From: Deltaproteobacteria bacterium
Lineage (GTDB): Bacteria > Myxococcota_A > UBA796 > SXON01
Reading direction: 5' to 3'
Assembly: GCA_016875315.1 (NCBI GenBank)
Contig: VGRQ01000004.1
Location: 1 to 37,816 of the forward strand
Length of the DNA stretch: 37,816 nucleotides
Below, piece after piece: positions 1-9,528 of the stretch. The translations under genes were made by a program, and so were the position numbers. Each line of letters begins with the position of its first letter. Positions within the stretch are counted from its first letter, which is position 1. Below the pieces are notes generated by a model, which saw nothing but the letters and a program-made list of their open reading frames with translations, did not search any database and was not told where the DNA came from.

Positions 1-72
1 CGCGTCGACCACCGGGGTGGCCACGCCCAGCTTCGGCGCGGCCAGTGACATCGATAACAACAGGGCGAGCAT
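1..72 (-). CDS. N-terminus of an exported protein (partial)
   Basis: The last gene of the leftward truB run begins at the ATG at 72 and leaves the window, so only 24 codons are visible. They read as a short hydrophobic leader (MLALLLSMSLAAP) with a plausible signal peptidase I site after SLAA, followed by KLGVATPVVDA. The start lies 15 bp downstream of the truB stop on the same strand. No function can be given. The leader has no basic residue before the hydrophobic core, like several other exported proteins in this window. The call rests only on the leader and the operon spacing, so a chance reading frame is possible. Confidence 0.5.
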   Translation of the reverse strand, partial: MLALLLSMSLAAPKLGVATPVVDA

Positions 73-87
73 CACGACGCCGCTAAC

Positions 88-762
88 TCACGGCCACGGC
101 CACGACGGTGGTCGGGCCCACCCGGGCTCGCCGCCGTGGTGCAGCCCCGGCTCGTCGACGTAGGGACCGATGCGGCTGCGCTCGAGCCGCGAGAGGTGCG
201 CCACCGTGCCGAGCCTAGCCGCCACGTCGCGGGCGAGAGCACGCACGTAGAAGCCACCCCCGCAGACAATCTCCAGTCGCGACCATGTATCACCATGTAT
301 CAGCCACCGCGCCGCGTGCAGGTACACCCGAGACGGCGGCAGCTCCACCGCCTCGCCCCGGTGTACGCGCGCGTAGGCCCGCTCCCCGCCCACGCGCTTG
401 GCGGAGGTGGCCGGCGGTACCTGCTCGGTGAAGCCGACGAAGGCAGACAGCGCCTCGTCGAGCCCCGCCCGCGGCACCGTCCCCTCGCGCACCACGGCGC
501 CGGTGGGATCGAGGTTGTCGGTCTCGATCCCCCAGCGCACGTCGGCCACGTAGGTCTTGGGCAGGCGATGGAGGGCTTCGAAGCTGTGTACAGCGTCGCC
601 CACCAGCACCAGCAACAGCCCCTCGGCGAAAGGGTCGAGGGTGCCCCCGTGGCAGGCCCGGAGGCGGCTGCCGGCCCGCACCTCGAGCTCGCTCACCACC
701 TCCTTGAAGCGCTCGAAGCTCGTGACGCCCGGCGGCTTGTGGACTCGCCAGGTGCCATCCAC
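88..762 (-). CDS. truB: tRNA pseudouridine(55) synthase TruB
   Basis: TruB converts U55 of the tRNA T-loop to pseudouridine in the cytoplasm. The 224-residue protein starts with the family KPPGVTSF motif (about residues 9-16). The catalytic motif HGGTLDPFAEG follows with Asp43 as nucleophile, then the pseudouridine synthase core block around CGGGFYVRALARDVAARLG near the C-terminus. It is shorter than the roughly 300-residue Escherichia coli protein and seems to lack most of the C-terminal PUA region. I chose the GTG at 762 because it puts the first conserved residues right after the start and has GAGAG about 10 nt upstream; the open frame extends to 843 into the preceding gene. It lies 32 bp after the small membrane protein gene, in a four-gene leftward run. 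Confidence 0.9.
   Translation of the reverse strand: MDGTWRVHKPPGVTSFERFKEVVSELEVRAGSRLRACHGGTLDPFAEGLLLVLVGDAVHSFEALHRLPKTYVADVRWGIETDNLDPTGAVVREGTVPRAGLDEALSAFVGFTEQVPPATSAKRVGGERAYARVHRGEAVELPPSRVYLHAARWLIHGDTWSRLEIVCGGGFYVRALARDVAARLGTVAHLSRLERSRIGPYVDEPGLHHGGEPGWARPPSWPWP
283..302. repeat. Tandem 10-bp repeat carrying TGTATCA
   Basis: CCATGTATCA occurs twice head to tail inside truB. Each copy holds the heptamer TGTATCA, which recurs (with its complement TGATACA) at 1428-1993 and 7825-7863. Confidence 0.7.
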
Positions 763-794
763 CGGCGAAACTCTCGCGCGCGGCCTGCCCCGCT

Positions 795-1223
795 TCAGCC
801 GATCACCTTCTGGAACACCATCAGCGCCAGGGTGGCAAACCACAGCGCGTGGAAAGCCGGGCCGAGCCAGCGCAGGCGCCCGAGCGCCACCGGGTCGGTG
901 CTGTTGGCGAGCAGCGCGTCGAGGGTGCGGAAGTAGGTGGCCTGTACCCCCACGAGCACCAGGGTGTTGAACAAGCCCACGTGTACCGCCACCGGCACGC
1001 TGCCAAGACCGCCCAGGGCGTAGACCAGGTAGAACCCTGTGAGTAACACCACGACCGAGGCGATCCGCGCCGCCCGCGCCACGCGACGTGCCCGGTCGGC
1101 GAGCCCGAGGAAGTCACCGAGGCGAGCCACGGTATAGCGAGTGTCGCCGGTGATGAACATCATCGCGCCAAACCACGCGGCGATGGCGGCGAGGTGCAAC
1201 AGGCGGGCGAGGTAGTAGTCCAC
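795..1223 (-). CDS. Small four-helix integral membrane protein
   Basis: A 142-residue hydrophobic protein with four likely transmembrane segments, at about residues 8-26, 52-72, 78-98 and 117-138. The first segment carries His10 and Trp17, and the last has His-Ala-Leu-Trp. This pattern is reminiscent of CopD-like or cytochrome b561-like membrane proteins, but there are too few conserved residues visible to claim heme or copper binding. It starts at a GTG 15 bp after the stop of the DUF455/ATP-grasp gene and ends 32 bp before truB, so the three are probably co-transcribed. Function unknown. Confidence 0.7.
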   Translation of the reverse strand: MDYYLARLLHLAAIAAWFGAMMFITGDTRYTVARLGDFLGLADRARRVARAARIASVVVLLTGFYLVYALGGLGSVPVAVHVGLFNTLVLVGVQATYFRTLDALLANSTDPVALGRLRWLGPAFHALWFATLALMVFQKVIG

Positions 1224-1238
1224 GGCTTGCGACCCGTA

Positions 1239-3173
1239 TCAGGTCGGCTCGACATCGAGCACGGTGTGTACCGTCTCCGCCGTGCCCGGGTCGGTGGTGA
1301 AGAGCCGCCCGCGCCGCATCCTTCCTTGCAGCATCTCCATCCCCGGCGCCTCGGGACGGCCCGCGCGCACCGGCACGAAGCGCCACCACGCGCGCGACCC
1401 CGAGTGTACCCGCGCGCCGATCGCCAGTGATACACGCCCCATCGTCCAGCGAGGGTTCACCTCGACGATCGGGTCGATGACCAGCTGATCGTCGTGTTGA
1501 TACACCAGTGTATCAACGCCCACCGGGCCCTCCACGCCGAGCGCGGCGAGGCGGCCGCCGAGGAACTCGCCCACGGCCACCACCAGCCGCTGGAGCCAGC
1601 GAGGGTCGCCCCCCTCGCCCCCGAGCCAGCGGCGCACCGCGCCGGGCTCCTGCTCCAGCCAGCGACTGGGCCGCGTGCCGGTGAACTGTCCCCGGGCGTC
1701 GGTGTCGAAGCGCACCACGCCGCGCGGATGGGCGCGCCCCCCGGCCACGTCGTAGTGAAAGCTCAGGTCGAGCACCCGCTCCACCCAGGGCTCGGCGCGC
1801 AGCCGGCCGTGCAGGGCCAGTTGTTTCTCCACCCAGGCCTCCACCGCCGGCGAGATCACCCCCCGCGCGCGGCCCCGTCCCGCCGTGGAGAAGGGGGCCT
1901 TTACCACCCATCCCCGGGCCAGCGCGGCCCCGGCCTCGGCCACCGTGGTCACCGCCTCACCGCTGATACATCGAACGTGTGTATCATGTATCAGACTTGA
2001 AAAGTCGTGCTTCCACATCATGTGTTGCACCTTGTCTGCTGCCACGCGCAAGCCGGGCTGGTAACGCCGCCCGTCGCGCACCAGCAGCAGGCCGTCGGCG
2101 GTGGTCCCAGGGCCCCAGCCCCAGGGTTCCAGCCGCCCGAGCTTGCGTGTCCCGAGCACGTCGAGACTGGCGACCGTCTCGGGCAGCGGGCAGCCGGCCG
2201 CCGCCATCTCGCCAGCCCAGCTCTCGGTCGGCTCGCGGGGCATCACCACCACGTCGTCGGGCGCGGCGAGGAAGCTGAGCAGGGGCGCTAGATCCGCGGC
2301 CAGAGATCGCGCGGCCCCGGTCGGCGCGTGCCCCGGCTTGCCGCGGGCCAGCTCGTCTTCTACCGAGGGGTTGAAGACCCACGCGGCAGGGGGCCGTCCC
2401 TTGGACGCCTGGTATCGCGACAGTCGCTCGATGAACTCCTCGCCGAGCCCCGCCTTACGACGGCCCTCCACGTCGAAGCTCGGCCCCTTGGCTCTCGCGA
2501 GACCAAGCGGAGGGGAGAGCGCCGTGGAAAGCACCTCCCAATCGCTGCGCGATGGATCTTTCCAACGGTGAAACCAGGACAACCCGAAACGAACGTGACC
2601 CACCTCGTCGTCGTGTACCTGCCGCAGCACCCCGGCGGTTTCCCCGTCGCCGACCTCGCGGAACAGGTGCTCGAAGTGCAGCGCGTAGTCGAGGTTGGCC
2701 TGCTCGAACACCAGCGCCATGCGCATCACGTAGTCGAGCGGCGAGCTCATCCCCTGGAGCGCACGCCAGAAGAAGTCGTTGAGCGGCAGCTCCCCAAGCT
2801 CGACGCCGAGCGCGGCCATGCGTCCGAGGTACAGCCGAAGGTGAACCTGCTCCTCCACCAGCGTGGTGGCGATCCCGGCACGGAAAGCCCGGGGCGCCTC
2901 GGGAAAGGCGAGCAGGGTGGCGGCCATCGCCTCCAGGGCGAGCAGCTCGTGGTTGGCGAAGCGGTGCAACAGCCGGCCGCGCGCGGCCTCGTCGTCGAGC
3001 CGACCCGGGAGATCCGCGCGCTCGCGGGCGAAGGCCAGGCCCGGGGGACGCGAGGGCTGGTCGACGCGGGTGGACGCGCCCGGCGCGTGGTCGGTCCACG
3101 CCGGTGGCGCCCAGAGCTTGCCGTCGAGCGTGGTGGCCCCGAGGATCGACTCCGCCCAGGCCCGCAGCTCCAT
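1239..3173 (-). CDS. DUF455-like ferritin-fold protein fused to an ATP-grasp-like domain
   Basis: A 644-residue two-part protein. Residues about 55-205 look like the DUF455/MiaE-like ferritin fold. Regularly spaced acidic and His residues could bind a di-iron centre: Glu76 and Glu81 (HELLALE), Glu108 and His111 (EEQVH), Glu157, and Glu190/His193 (DDEVGH). Residues about 375-605 look like an ATP-grasp ligase: Lys425 in VVKAPFSTAGRGRARG, then IVEVNPRWTMGR (569-580) with the Glu/Asn pair expected at the Mg site. The ATP-grasp call is less certain than the ferritin-like one. A role in modifying a peptide or small molecule is only inference. The ATG at 3173 starts just before the first conserved region and 56 bp from the divergent ABC-F gene; the frame stays open upstream but antisense to that gene. 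Confidence 0.75.
   Translation of the reverse strand: MELRAWAESILGATTLDGKLWAPPAWTDHAPGASTRVDQPSRPPGLAFARERADLPGRLDDEAARGRLLHRFANHELLALEAMAATLLAFPEAPRAFRAGIATTLVEEQVHLRLYLGRMAALGVELGELPLNDFFWRALQGMSSPLDYVMRMALVFEQANLDYALHFEHLFREVGDGETAGVLRQVHDDEVGHVRFGLSWFHRWKDPSRSDWEVLSTALSPPLGLARAKGPSFDVEGRRKAGLGEEFIERLSRYQASKGRPPAAWVFNPSVEDELARGKPGHAPTGAARSLAADLAPLLSFLAAPDDVVVMPREPTESWAGEMAAAGCPLPETVASLDVLGTRKLGRLEPWGWGPGTTADGLLLVRDGRRYQPGLRVAADKVQHMMWKHDFSSLIHDTHVRCISGEAVTTVAEAGAALARGWVVKAPFSTAGRGRARGVISPAVEAWVEKQLALHGRLRAEPWVERVLDLSFHYDVAGGRAHPRGVVRFDTDARGQFTGTRPSRWLEQEPGAVRRWLGGEGGDPRWLQRLVVAVGEFLGGRLAALGVEGPVGVDTLVYQHDDQLVIDPIVEVNPRWTMGRVSLAIGARVHSGSRAWWRFVPVRAGRPEAPGMEMLQGRMRRGRLFTTDPGTAETVHTVLDVEPT
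1496..1517. repeat. Perfect 10-bp inverted repeat inside a coding region
   Basis: Arms GTTGATACAC and GTGTATCAAC are separated by CA. Each arm holds one TGATACA/TGTATCA heptamer. The site is within the ATP-grasp part of the 1239-3173 gene and is much more AT-rich than its surroundings. Confidence 0.8.
1964..1993. repeat. Cluster of TGATACA/TGTATCA heptamers
   Basis: One TGATACA at 1964-1970 and two adjoining TGTATCA copies at 1980-1986 and 1987-1993. The outer copies form an inverted pair (arms CTGATACAT and ATGTATCAG). A further single copy is at 1428-1434. Confidence 0.75.
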
Positions 3174-3229
3174 GCCGGTCGCGTAGCCCCCCAGCCCGCG
3201 GGATAGCAACCCGGCCCCGAGGGTTCGCC

Positions 3230-5062
<1,833 letters not shown>

Positions 5063-5064
5063 GA

Positions 5065-5973
5065 CTACGCCGCCGACCAGGGCGTCGTGGGCCAGAGATC
5101 GCCGAGGAACTCGAGGCAGGCGCGCACGCGCGCGGGCAGGTGGGAGCGGTGTGGCCTCACCGCCCAGAAGTGTAGCGCGAGCGGCTCGTGCGACTTCAGC
5201 ACCGCGCGCAGGCGACCGCTGGCGAGGTGTTCGTGTACCTCGAAGTCCGGGAGGTAGGCCACGCCAAGCCCGGCGAGCGCACAGTCGAGGATCGCGTCGG
5301 TGGAGTTGGAGGTCACCGGCCCGTTGACGTTGACCACCGTCTCCTCCTTGCCCCGCTTGAAGCGCCACGCGCGCGGGTTCGCCATGCCCGAGTAGAGCAA
5401 GCAGCGGTGCCTCGACAAGTCGGCAGGTCGATTGATGGCATTGGCGTTGTCGAGGTACTCGGGGGCACCCACCGCCACGACCCGAAAGGGCCACAGGCGC
5501 TTGGCCACGAGCGAGTTGTTCTCCACCGCGCCTCCTCGCACGGCGAGGTCGTAGCCCTCGGCCACGAGGTCGACCTTGCGGTCGGTGAGGTCGACCAGCA
5601 CGCTCAACTCGGGGAAACGCTTCTGGAAGGCCGCGAGTTGTGCCGAGAGGTAGCGCCGCCCGAAGGACACCGGGAGCGATACTCGCAGCGTGCCCACCAC
5701 CTCGTCGCGCTCGGCGCTGGCGCGGGCCTCGGCGTGCTTCATCGACTCCAGGAGGGGGGAGGCCGCCTCGTAGAAGGTGAGCCCGGTGTGGGTGGTGGAG
5801 ATGCGACGCGTGGACCGGTGGAGCAGCCGGACACCCAGTCGAGTTTCAAGCTGTGTTATCAACCTGCTCGCGTGGCTCCGCGAGATGCCCATGTGCTTCG
5901 ACGCAGCCGCGTAGCTGCCCATCTCGACCACCCGTACGAACACCTCGACGTCTGTGAACTGCTTCAGCGACAT
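5065..5973 (-). CDS. LysR-family transcriptional regulator
   Basis: A 302-residue regulator. Residues 1-60 form the winged helix-turn-helix: FTDVEVFVRVVEMGSYAAAS, then a recognition helix with ISRSHASRLITQLETRLGVRLLHRSTRR. The remainder is the periplasmic-binding-fold effector domain, including VGTLRVSLPVSFG, DLAVRGGAVENNSLVAKRL and GLGVAYLPDF. It resembles the subgroup often found next to oxidoreductase or efflux genes, but the effector cannot be told. It is divergent from the 5-formyl-THF cyclo-ligase gene across 117 bp that contains a strong palindrome at 6026-6046, a likely site for this or another regulator. Its stop is 2 bp from that of the ABC-F gene. Confidence 0.9.
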   Translation of the reverse strand: MSLKQFTDVEVFVRVVEMGSYAAASKHMGISRSHASRLITQLETRLGVRLLHRSTRRISTTHTGLTFYEAASPLLESMKHAEARASAERDEVVGTLRVSLPVSFGRRYLSAQLAAFQKRFPELSVLVDLTDRKVDLVAEGYDLAVRGGAVENNSLVAKRLWPFRVVAVGAPEYLDNANAINRPADLSRHRCLLYSGMANPRAWRFKRGKEETVVNVNGPVTSNSTDAILDCALAGLGVAYLPDFEVHEHLASGRLRAVLKSHEPLALHFWAVRPHRSHLPARVRACLEFLGDLWPTTPWSAA

Positions 5974-6025
5974 GGAGCGAGCCTCGGCGGGAGCGAGCTA
6001 GGGGGAGTTCGGTGCGCGGCGGCAC

Positions 6026-6046
6026 CATGCGACGTATTGTCGCATG
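6026..6046. promoter_or_regulatory. Palindromic operator candidate between LysR and 5-FCL genes
   Basis: A perfect inverted repeat with arms CATGCGAC and GTCGCATG and a 5-nt centre (GTATT) lies between the two divergent start codons. LysR-type regulators usually bind such intergenic dyads, but the classic T-N11-A spacing is not present at its centre, so the assignment to this regulator is inference. Confidence 0.5.
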
Positions 6047-6090
6047 CATCGAGAGTGAGCCGCCACCACAATGTACGCGGAGATGTCGCC

Positions 6091-6654
6091 GTGGACCAGA
6101 CGCCATCGAGCCCTGACAAGAGCGCCCTCCGCCGCCGGCTGCGCGCCGAACTCGCCGGGCTCGCGCCAGGCGCGGTGGCCCGGCGGTCGGAGGCGGTGCT
6201 GGCGGCCCTGGTCCCGGAGATCGCGCGCGGCACCGTGCTCGCCTATGCGCCCTTGCCGCGCGAGGTGCAACTGGATCCCGTGCTCGTGACCCTGGCCACC
6301 GAAGGGCGACTGGTGCTCCCCCGCGTGGTGGGCGAGGAGCTCTCGCTGCACCGCGTGGCCGACATCGCCGGCCTGCGCCGGGGATCCCTCGGTATCCGCG
6401 AGCCGGGCGCCGACTGCCCCCGGGTGGAGCCCGGCGACATCGAAGTGGTGCTGGTTCCCGGCCTCGCCTTCGGGCGCGACGGCACCCGCCTCGGGCGGGG
6501 CGGCGGCTATTTCGACCGGCTCTTGCCCCGGCTGCGGGCGCGGCGCGTGGGGGCGTGCTTCGCCCTGCAGCTCTTCGACACCGTTCCCACCGAGCCCCAT
6601 GACGCGCGCGTGGATGCCGTCGTCACCGAGGAAGGCTGCTTGCGAGTGGGATAG
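6091..6654 (+). CDS. 5-formyltetrahydrofolate cyclo-ligase
   Basis: This enzyme uses ATP to convert 5-formyl-THF to 5,10-methenyl-THF in the cytoplasm. The 187-residue length is normal for the family. The N-terminal basic helix (KSALRRRLRAEL) and the C-terminal hallmark VPGLAFGRDGTRLGRGGGYFDR are both present; the latter binds the triphosphate and folate. The start is the GTG at 6091, with GGAG about 8 nt upstream and the conserved N-terminal helix immediately after; the same frame is open far upstream but runs antisense through the LysR gene. A small membrane protein gene follows 8 bp later. A LysR gene and a palindrome lie just upstream, so regulation by that protein is possible. Confidence 0.9.
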   Translation: MDQTPSSPDKSALRRRLRAELAGLAPGAVARRSEAVLAALVPEIARGTVLAYAPLPREVQLDPVLVTLATEGRLVLPRVVGEELSLHRVADIAGLRRGSLGIREPGADCPRVEPGDIEVVLVPGLAFGRDGTRLGRGGGYFDRLLPRLRARRVGACFALQLFDTVPTEPHDARVDAVVTEEGCLRVG

Positions 6655-6662
6655 CGGCGCGC

Positions 6663-7040
6663 ATGTCCCAGCCCGCCGCTCTCCCCGTTCCCATCGTGAT
6701 CTTCGCCGCGATCTTGATGTCGCAGCTCGTCCTCGTGGCGGTGTCCTTCGCGGTCCCGCCCGGAGGAAGCAACCCGTCGATTGGCCCCTTCCTGGTGCTG
6801 CCGGCGGCGGCCACGGCCGGCCTGTCGCTGGTGGCGCCGCACCTGTTCGGCCCCAAGTTCGACCGTCTCACCCTCCACATCCTGCGATGGGCTCTCGCCG
6901 AGTCCGCCACGATCCTCGGCTTCGTCGCGGCGTTCATGGGCGCGCCGCGGCTGTTCCAGGCCGCCTGCACGGCGATGGGCCTGGTGGCGATGTTCGCGGC
7001 CTTCCCGCCGCGCGATCTGGCCGGCCCGCCACGCCGCTAG
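6663..7040 (+). CDS. Small membrane protein
   Basis: A 125-residue hydrophobic protein with four probable transmembrane helices (about residues 8-30, 42-60, 74-95 and 98-114) and a short basic tail (PPRDLAGPPRR). The layout resembles small uncharacterised membrane proteins that follow housekeeping genes, but no motif gives a function. It starts 8 bp after the cyclo-ligase stop and is probably in its operon. The next gene starts 37 bp downstream. Confidence 0.7.
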   Translation: MSQPAALPVPIVIFAAILMSQLVLVAVSFAVPPGGSNPSIGPFLVLPAAATAGLSLVAPHLFGPKFDRLTLHILRWALAESATILGFVAAFMGAPRLFQAACTAMGLVAMFAAFPPRDLAGPPRR

Positions 7041-7077
7041 GGACGGCAGCCACCAGCGCGCGGGTTAGCGCCGGGCC

Positions 7078-7641
7078 GTGCTGTTCACTTTCGCCCTCGC
7101 CCTCGCCCAGCCCCCGGCCTTCCCCTCGCTCACTGCCGACGAGAAGGCAAAGTTCGACGCGGGCGAACTCGTCATCCGGGCCGACACCAGCTCCCCCACC
7201 ACGGTATCGACCGGCATCGTGAAGGTGAAGGCCCCGCCCGAGCTGCTCTGGACGGAAACCCTCGACTTCCCCGCGCGCCTGCCCGAGAACCCCACGCTCA
7301 AGAGCATCGAGGAGTACGGCCGCATCTCGCCCGACAACTGGTACGTGCGCTTCGAGATGTCGATCTTCGGCATCCACGTGACCATCCACGACCACTGGAC
7401 CTGCTTCCCCGCCGAGTCCTACTGCACCTGGGTGCAAGATCCCGACGCCAAGAGCGACGTGCGCGAGGAGAAGGGCTGGCTCCTGGTGGTGCCGCATCCC
7501 GAGGGAAGCGCCATCGCCTTCCACAGCGAGTTCATCTCCGAGGTGTGGGCGCCCTCGTGGATTCGCAAGTGGCTGGCCAACGACAGCATGGTCAACGTGC
7601 TCGACAAGCTCCGCGTCCGCACCGAGCGCAAGGCGAAGTAG
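7078..7641 (+). CDS. Exported START/SRPBCC-like protein
   Basis: A 187-residue protein beginning with a very short uncharged leader (MLFTFALALAQPP). The body looks like a helix-grip START/SRPBCC fold for binding a hydrophobic ligand: STGIVKVKAPPELLWTETLD near the N-terminus, a WTCFPAESYCTW strand pair in the middle, and a long final helix (about 155-185). The Val-Lys-Ala-Pro-Pro-Glu motif after the first strand is typical of SRPBCC proteins. The start is the GTG at 7078. It converges with a second START-type gene at 7644, with 2 bp between stops. A lipid-binding role is inferred from the fold only. Confidence 0.65.
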   Translation: MLFTFALALAQPPAFPSLTADEKAKFDAGELVIRADTSSPTTVSTGIVKVKAPPELLWTETLDFPARLPENPTLKSIEEYGRISPDNWYVRFEMSIFGIHVTIHDHWTCFPAESYCTWVQDPDAKSDVREEKGWLLVVPHPEGSAIAFHSEFISEVWAPSWIRKWLANDSMVNVLDKLRVRTERKAK

Positions 7642-7643
7642 GC

Positions 7644-8354
7644 TCAGGGCAGGCAGGGAATCGGCTTGCCGTCGCCCCCGAGCTGGGGCGTGCAGCCCGC
7701 GCCGTAGCGAGCCGCCACGTCGGCCGCGTGTACCTCCACCCCGCGCATGAAGCTCGCCATCGAGGCGCGGGTGTAGGCCTCGGCGGCCTCCGCGGGGATG
7801 TTCCCCCCGAGGTCGACCCGCACCTGATACACCGCCAGCGTATCGGCTGTATCAAGTGATACAAGCAACCATGAACCTGTGTTATCGGCCATGGTGATGG
7901 CGCCGTCGAAGGCGGCCGGGTCGGTACGCTCGCGTGACTCCGCCAGCCGGGCGTTGTCGATGCGCCACGCCCGCTCCCACACGCCGGTCGACAGGGCCAG
8001 GGCGGTGTTGTTGCGCAGCCGCAGCACCCAGTGACGGTCTTGCACCGGCCAGGGCATGTCGAGCCGCTGGTAGAGCAGCTTGGGTGACGACCAGCGCCCT
8101 TCCAGCGCGATCTCGGTGAGCCCCTCCACGTCTTCGCTCAGGCGATCGTCGGTGAGCGACAGCCACACCAGCGCCTGGGGCACGCGCATCAGGCCCACGC
8201 CCACGGCACTGTCGGCGCTGCTGATCCGTCCCACGCGACCGGCCGCCGCGTCGTCGAACACGGCGCGAGGCAAGCTCGGCGGCGGGTTCTCCGCCATCTG
8301 CCCCACCTGGGCCGCCACCTCCGCCCAGCTGGCGGCGAGGGCGGCCGCGTCCAT
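7644..8354 (-). CDS. START-domain protein
   Basis: A 236-residue protein with features of the START lipid-binding fold: the strand DMPWPVQDRHWVLRLR in the middle, GSWLLVSLDTADTLAVYQVR, then the characteristic DLGGNIPAEAAEAYTRASM leading into the C-terminal helix. It has no signal peptide or lipobox. It follows the AgmX-domain gene by 3 bp and is probably co-transcribed. The segment encoding the VSLDTADTLAVYQV strand carries three TGATACA/TGTATCA heptamers and is AT-rich for this genome. The ligand is unknown. Confidence 0.75.
   Translation of the reverse strand: MDAAALAASWAEVAAQVGQMAENPPPSLPRAVFDDAAAGRVGRISSADSAVGVGLMRVPQALVWLSLTDDRLSEDVEGLTEIALEGRWSSPKLLYQRLDMPWPVQDRHWVLRLRNNTALALSTGVWERAWRIDNARLAESRERTDPAAFDGAITMADNTGSWLLVSLDTADTLAVYQVRVDLGGNIPAEAAEAYTRASMASFMRGVEVHAADVAARYGAGCTPQLGGDGKPIPCLP
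7825..7863. repeat. Cluster of TGATACA/TGTATCA heptamers
   Basis: TGATACA at 7825-7831, TGTATCA at 7848-7854 and TGATACA at 7857-7863; the last two form an inverted pair with 2 nt between. It is inside the START-domain gene. Confidence 0.75.
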
Positions 8355-8357
8355 CGC

Positions 8358-8777
8358 CTAGTTGAACACGAAGGGGTGCGAGGTCACGACGGTACCGCCG
8401 CTCGGCGCGGGGAACTTCAGGCGTTTCACGCCCGCCACCACGCAGTCCTCGAGCATCGGGTTCTTGAGGTTCGACTCCGCCGTCTTGGCGTTGGCCACGG
8501 CGCCGGTGCTGGTGATCTCCCAGGACACCACCATCCGGCCCTGGGCGGCCGAGCCGCCGTAGCGCGTGACGCAGTCCTGCACGGTCCAGCTCCCCTTCTT
8601 GATCACGGCGGAGATCTGGCTGGGGAGCAGCTCGCCCTGGCCCTCGTCCATGTCGCGACCCTCGTCCATGTCGGCGGCGGCGGCGGCGGGCTCGGCAGCG
8701 GCCGAGGGCGGCGGCGCGTCCATGTCGAACTCGGCCTCGTCCTTGGCGAGCGCGGTCACGAAGAGGGCCATGAGCAT
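8358..8777 (-). CDS. AgmX/PglI C-terminal domain protein
   Basis: A 139-residue exported protein. A short leader (MLMALFVTALAKDE) is followed by an acidic Ala/Pro/Asp-rich linker with repeated DMDEG, then a domain that matches the AgmX/PglI C-terminal family of myxobacteria: VQDCVTRYGG, GRMVVSWEITSTGAVANAK, NPMLEDCVVAGVKRLKFP and the closing SHPFVFN. The domain resembles TonB C-terminal folds and occurs in gliding and envelope proteins. Here it stands alone on a leader, without TonB-like membrane anchor or GYF domains. A second start at 8771 is possible. It is first in a two-gene operon with the START protein. Confidence 0.75.
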   Translation of the reverse strand: MLMALFVTALAKDEAEFDMDAPPPSAAAEPAAAAADMDEGRDMDEGQGELLPSQISAVIKKGSWTVQDCVTRYGGSAAQGRMVVSWEITSTGAVANAKTAESNLKNPMLEDCVVAGVKRLKFPAPSGGTVVTSHPFVFN

Positions 8778-8829
8778 CGGTCACCCCGGGGCGGCGGAAT
8801 CCTAGCGCAATACGCGCGGCAGGAGAAGC

Positions 8830-9528
8830 ATGATCGACCCCTACGCGAAGATCGCCCGCTGGTACGACGCCGAGTTCGAGGGTGCGAGCGCCGACATCCG
8901 TAGCTTCGTGGCTAGGAACGCGGGCCCTCGTGTGCTCGTCCTCGGCTGCGGGACCGGCCGGGTGTGCCGGGGTTTCCCCGCTGATCGGAACGTGGTGGGC
9001 CTCGACTTGAGTGCCCCGATGATCGAGGCGGCGCGGGCCCGGGGCGGCGAGTACCACGTGGGCGACATGCGGGCCTTCGACCTCGGCAGCTTCGACGAGG
9101 TGATCATCCCCAATGGCAGCTTCGCCTTCCTTCGGAGCCGGGCCGACCGCGCCGCCTGCCTCGCCGCCTGCGCCCGCGCGGCGCCCGTGCTCACCATCGA
9201 CGTGCCCATGCCCGACTTCGCGCTCCTGGGACAGCCCCACACGCCCGAGCGACCGGCATGGTCGGGGCTCGTGGACGGCGTGGCGGTCGAGCGCACCCGC
9301 GAGGTGTTCCGCGAGCCGGTGGCCCAGCGCCTGCGCCTGGTGGACCGCTACCGCGCCGGCGGCGAGCCCATCGTGAGCGAGCTGGTGCTCCACCTCTTCA
9401 CCCGCGACGAGATGGAGTGGATGCTCGAGGCCAGCGGCTTCTACGTCGACGAGGCCTGGGGCGACCACGCCGGCGGGCCGGTGCGGGAGGGGTGCGACCG
9501 GCTGGTGGTGCGGGCCCTGCGGCTCTAG
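8830..9528 (+). CDS. Class I SAM-dependent methyltransferase
   Basis: A 232-residue cytoplasmic methyltransferase. The SAM-binding motif I is VLVLGCGTGRV (about 37-47), followed by an acidic residue at the end of strand 2 in VVGLDLSAPMIEAAR, then GDMRAFDLGSFDEVIIP as the motif II/III region. The C-terminal half (LVDRYRAGGEPIVSEL, FTRDEMEWMLEASGF) is like small-molecule methyltransferases of the Methyltransf_25/11 type. AGGAG lies about 6 nt before the ATG. Its TAG stop shares a CTAG with the convergent MopE-like gene. The substrate cannot be told. Confidence 0.88.
   Translation: MIDPYAKIARWYDAEFEGASADIRSFVARNAGPRVLVLGCGTGRVCRGFPADRNVVGLDLSAPMIEAARARGGEYHVGDMRAFDLGSFDEVIIPNGSFAFLRSRADRAACLAACARAAPVLTIDVPMPDFALLGQPHTPERPAWSGLVDGVAVERTREVFREPVAQRLRLVDRYRAGGEPIVSELVLHLFTRDEMEWMLEASGFYVDEAWGDHAGGPVREGCDRLVVRALRL

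Noticed and set aside
8640-8720. Programmed repeat variation in the AgmX-domain linker
   Set aside because: The DMDEG and poly-Ala codons are in-frame low-complexity linker without exact long repeats.
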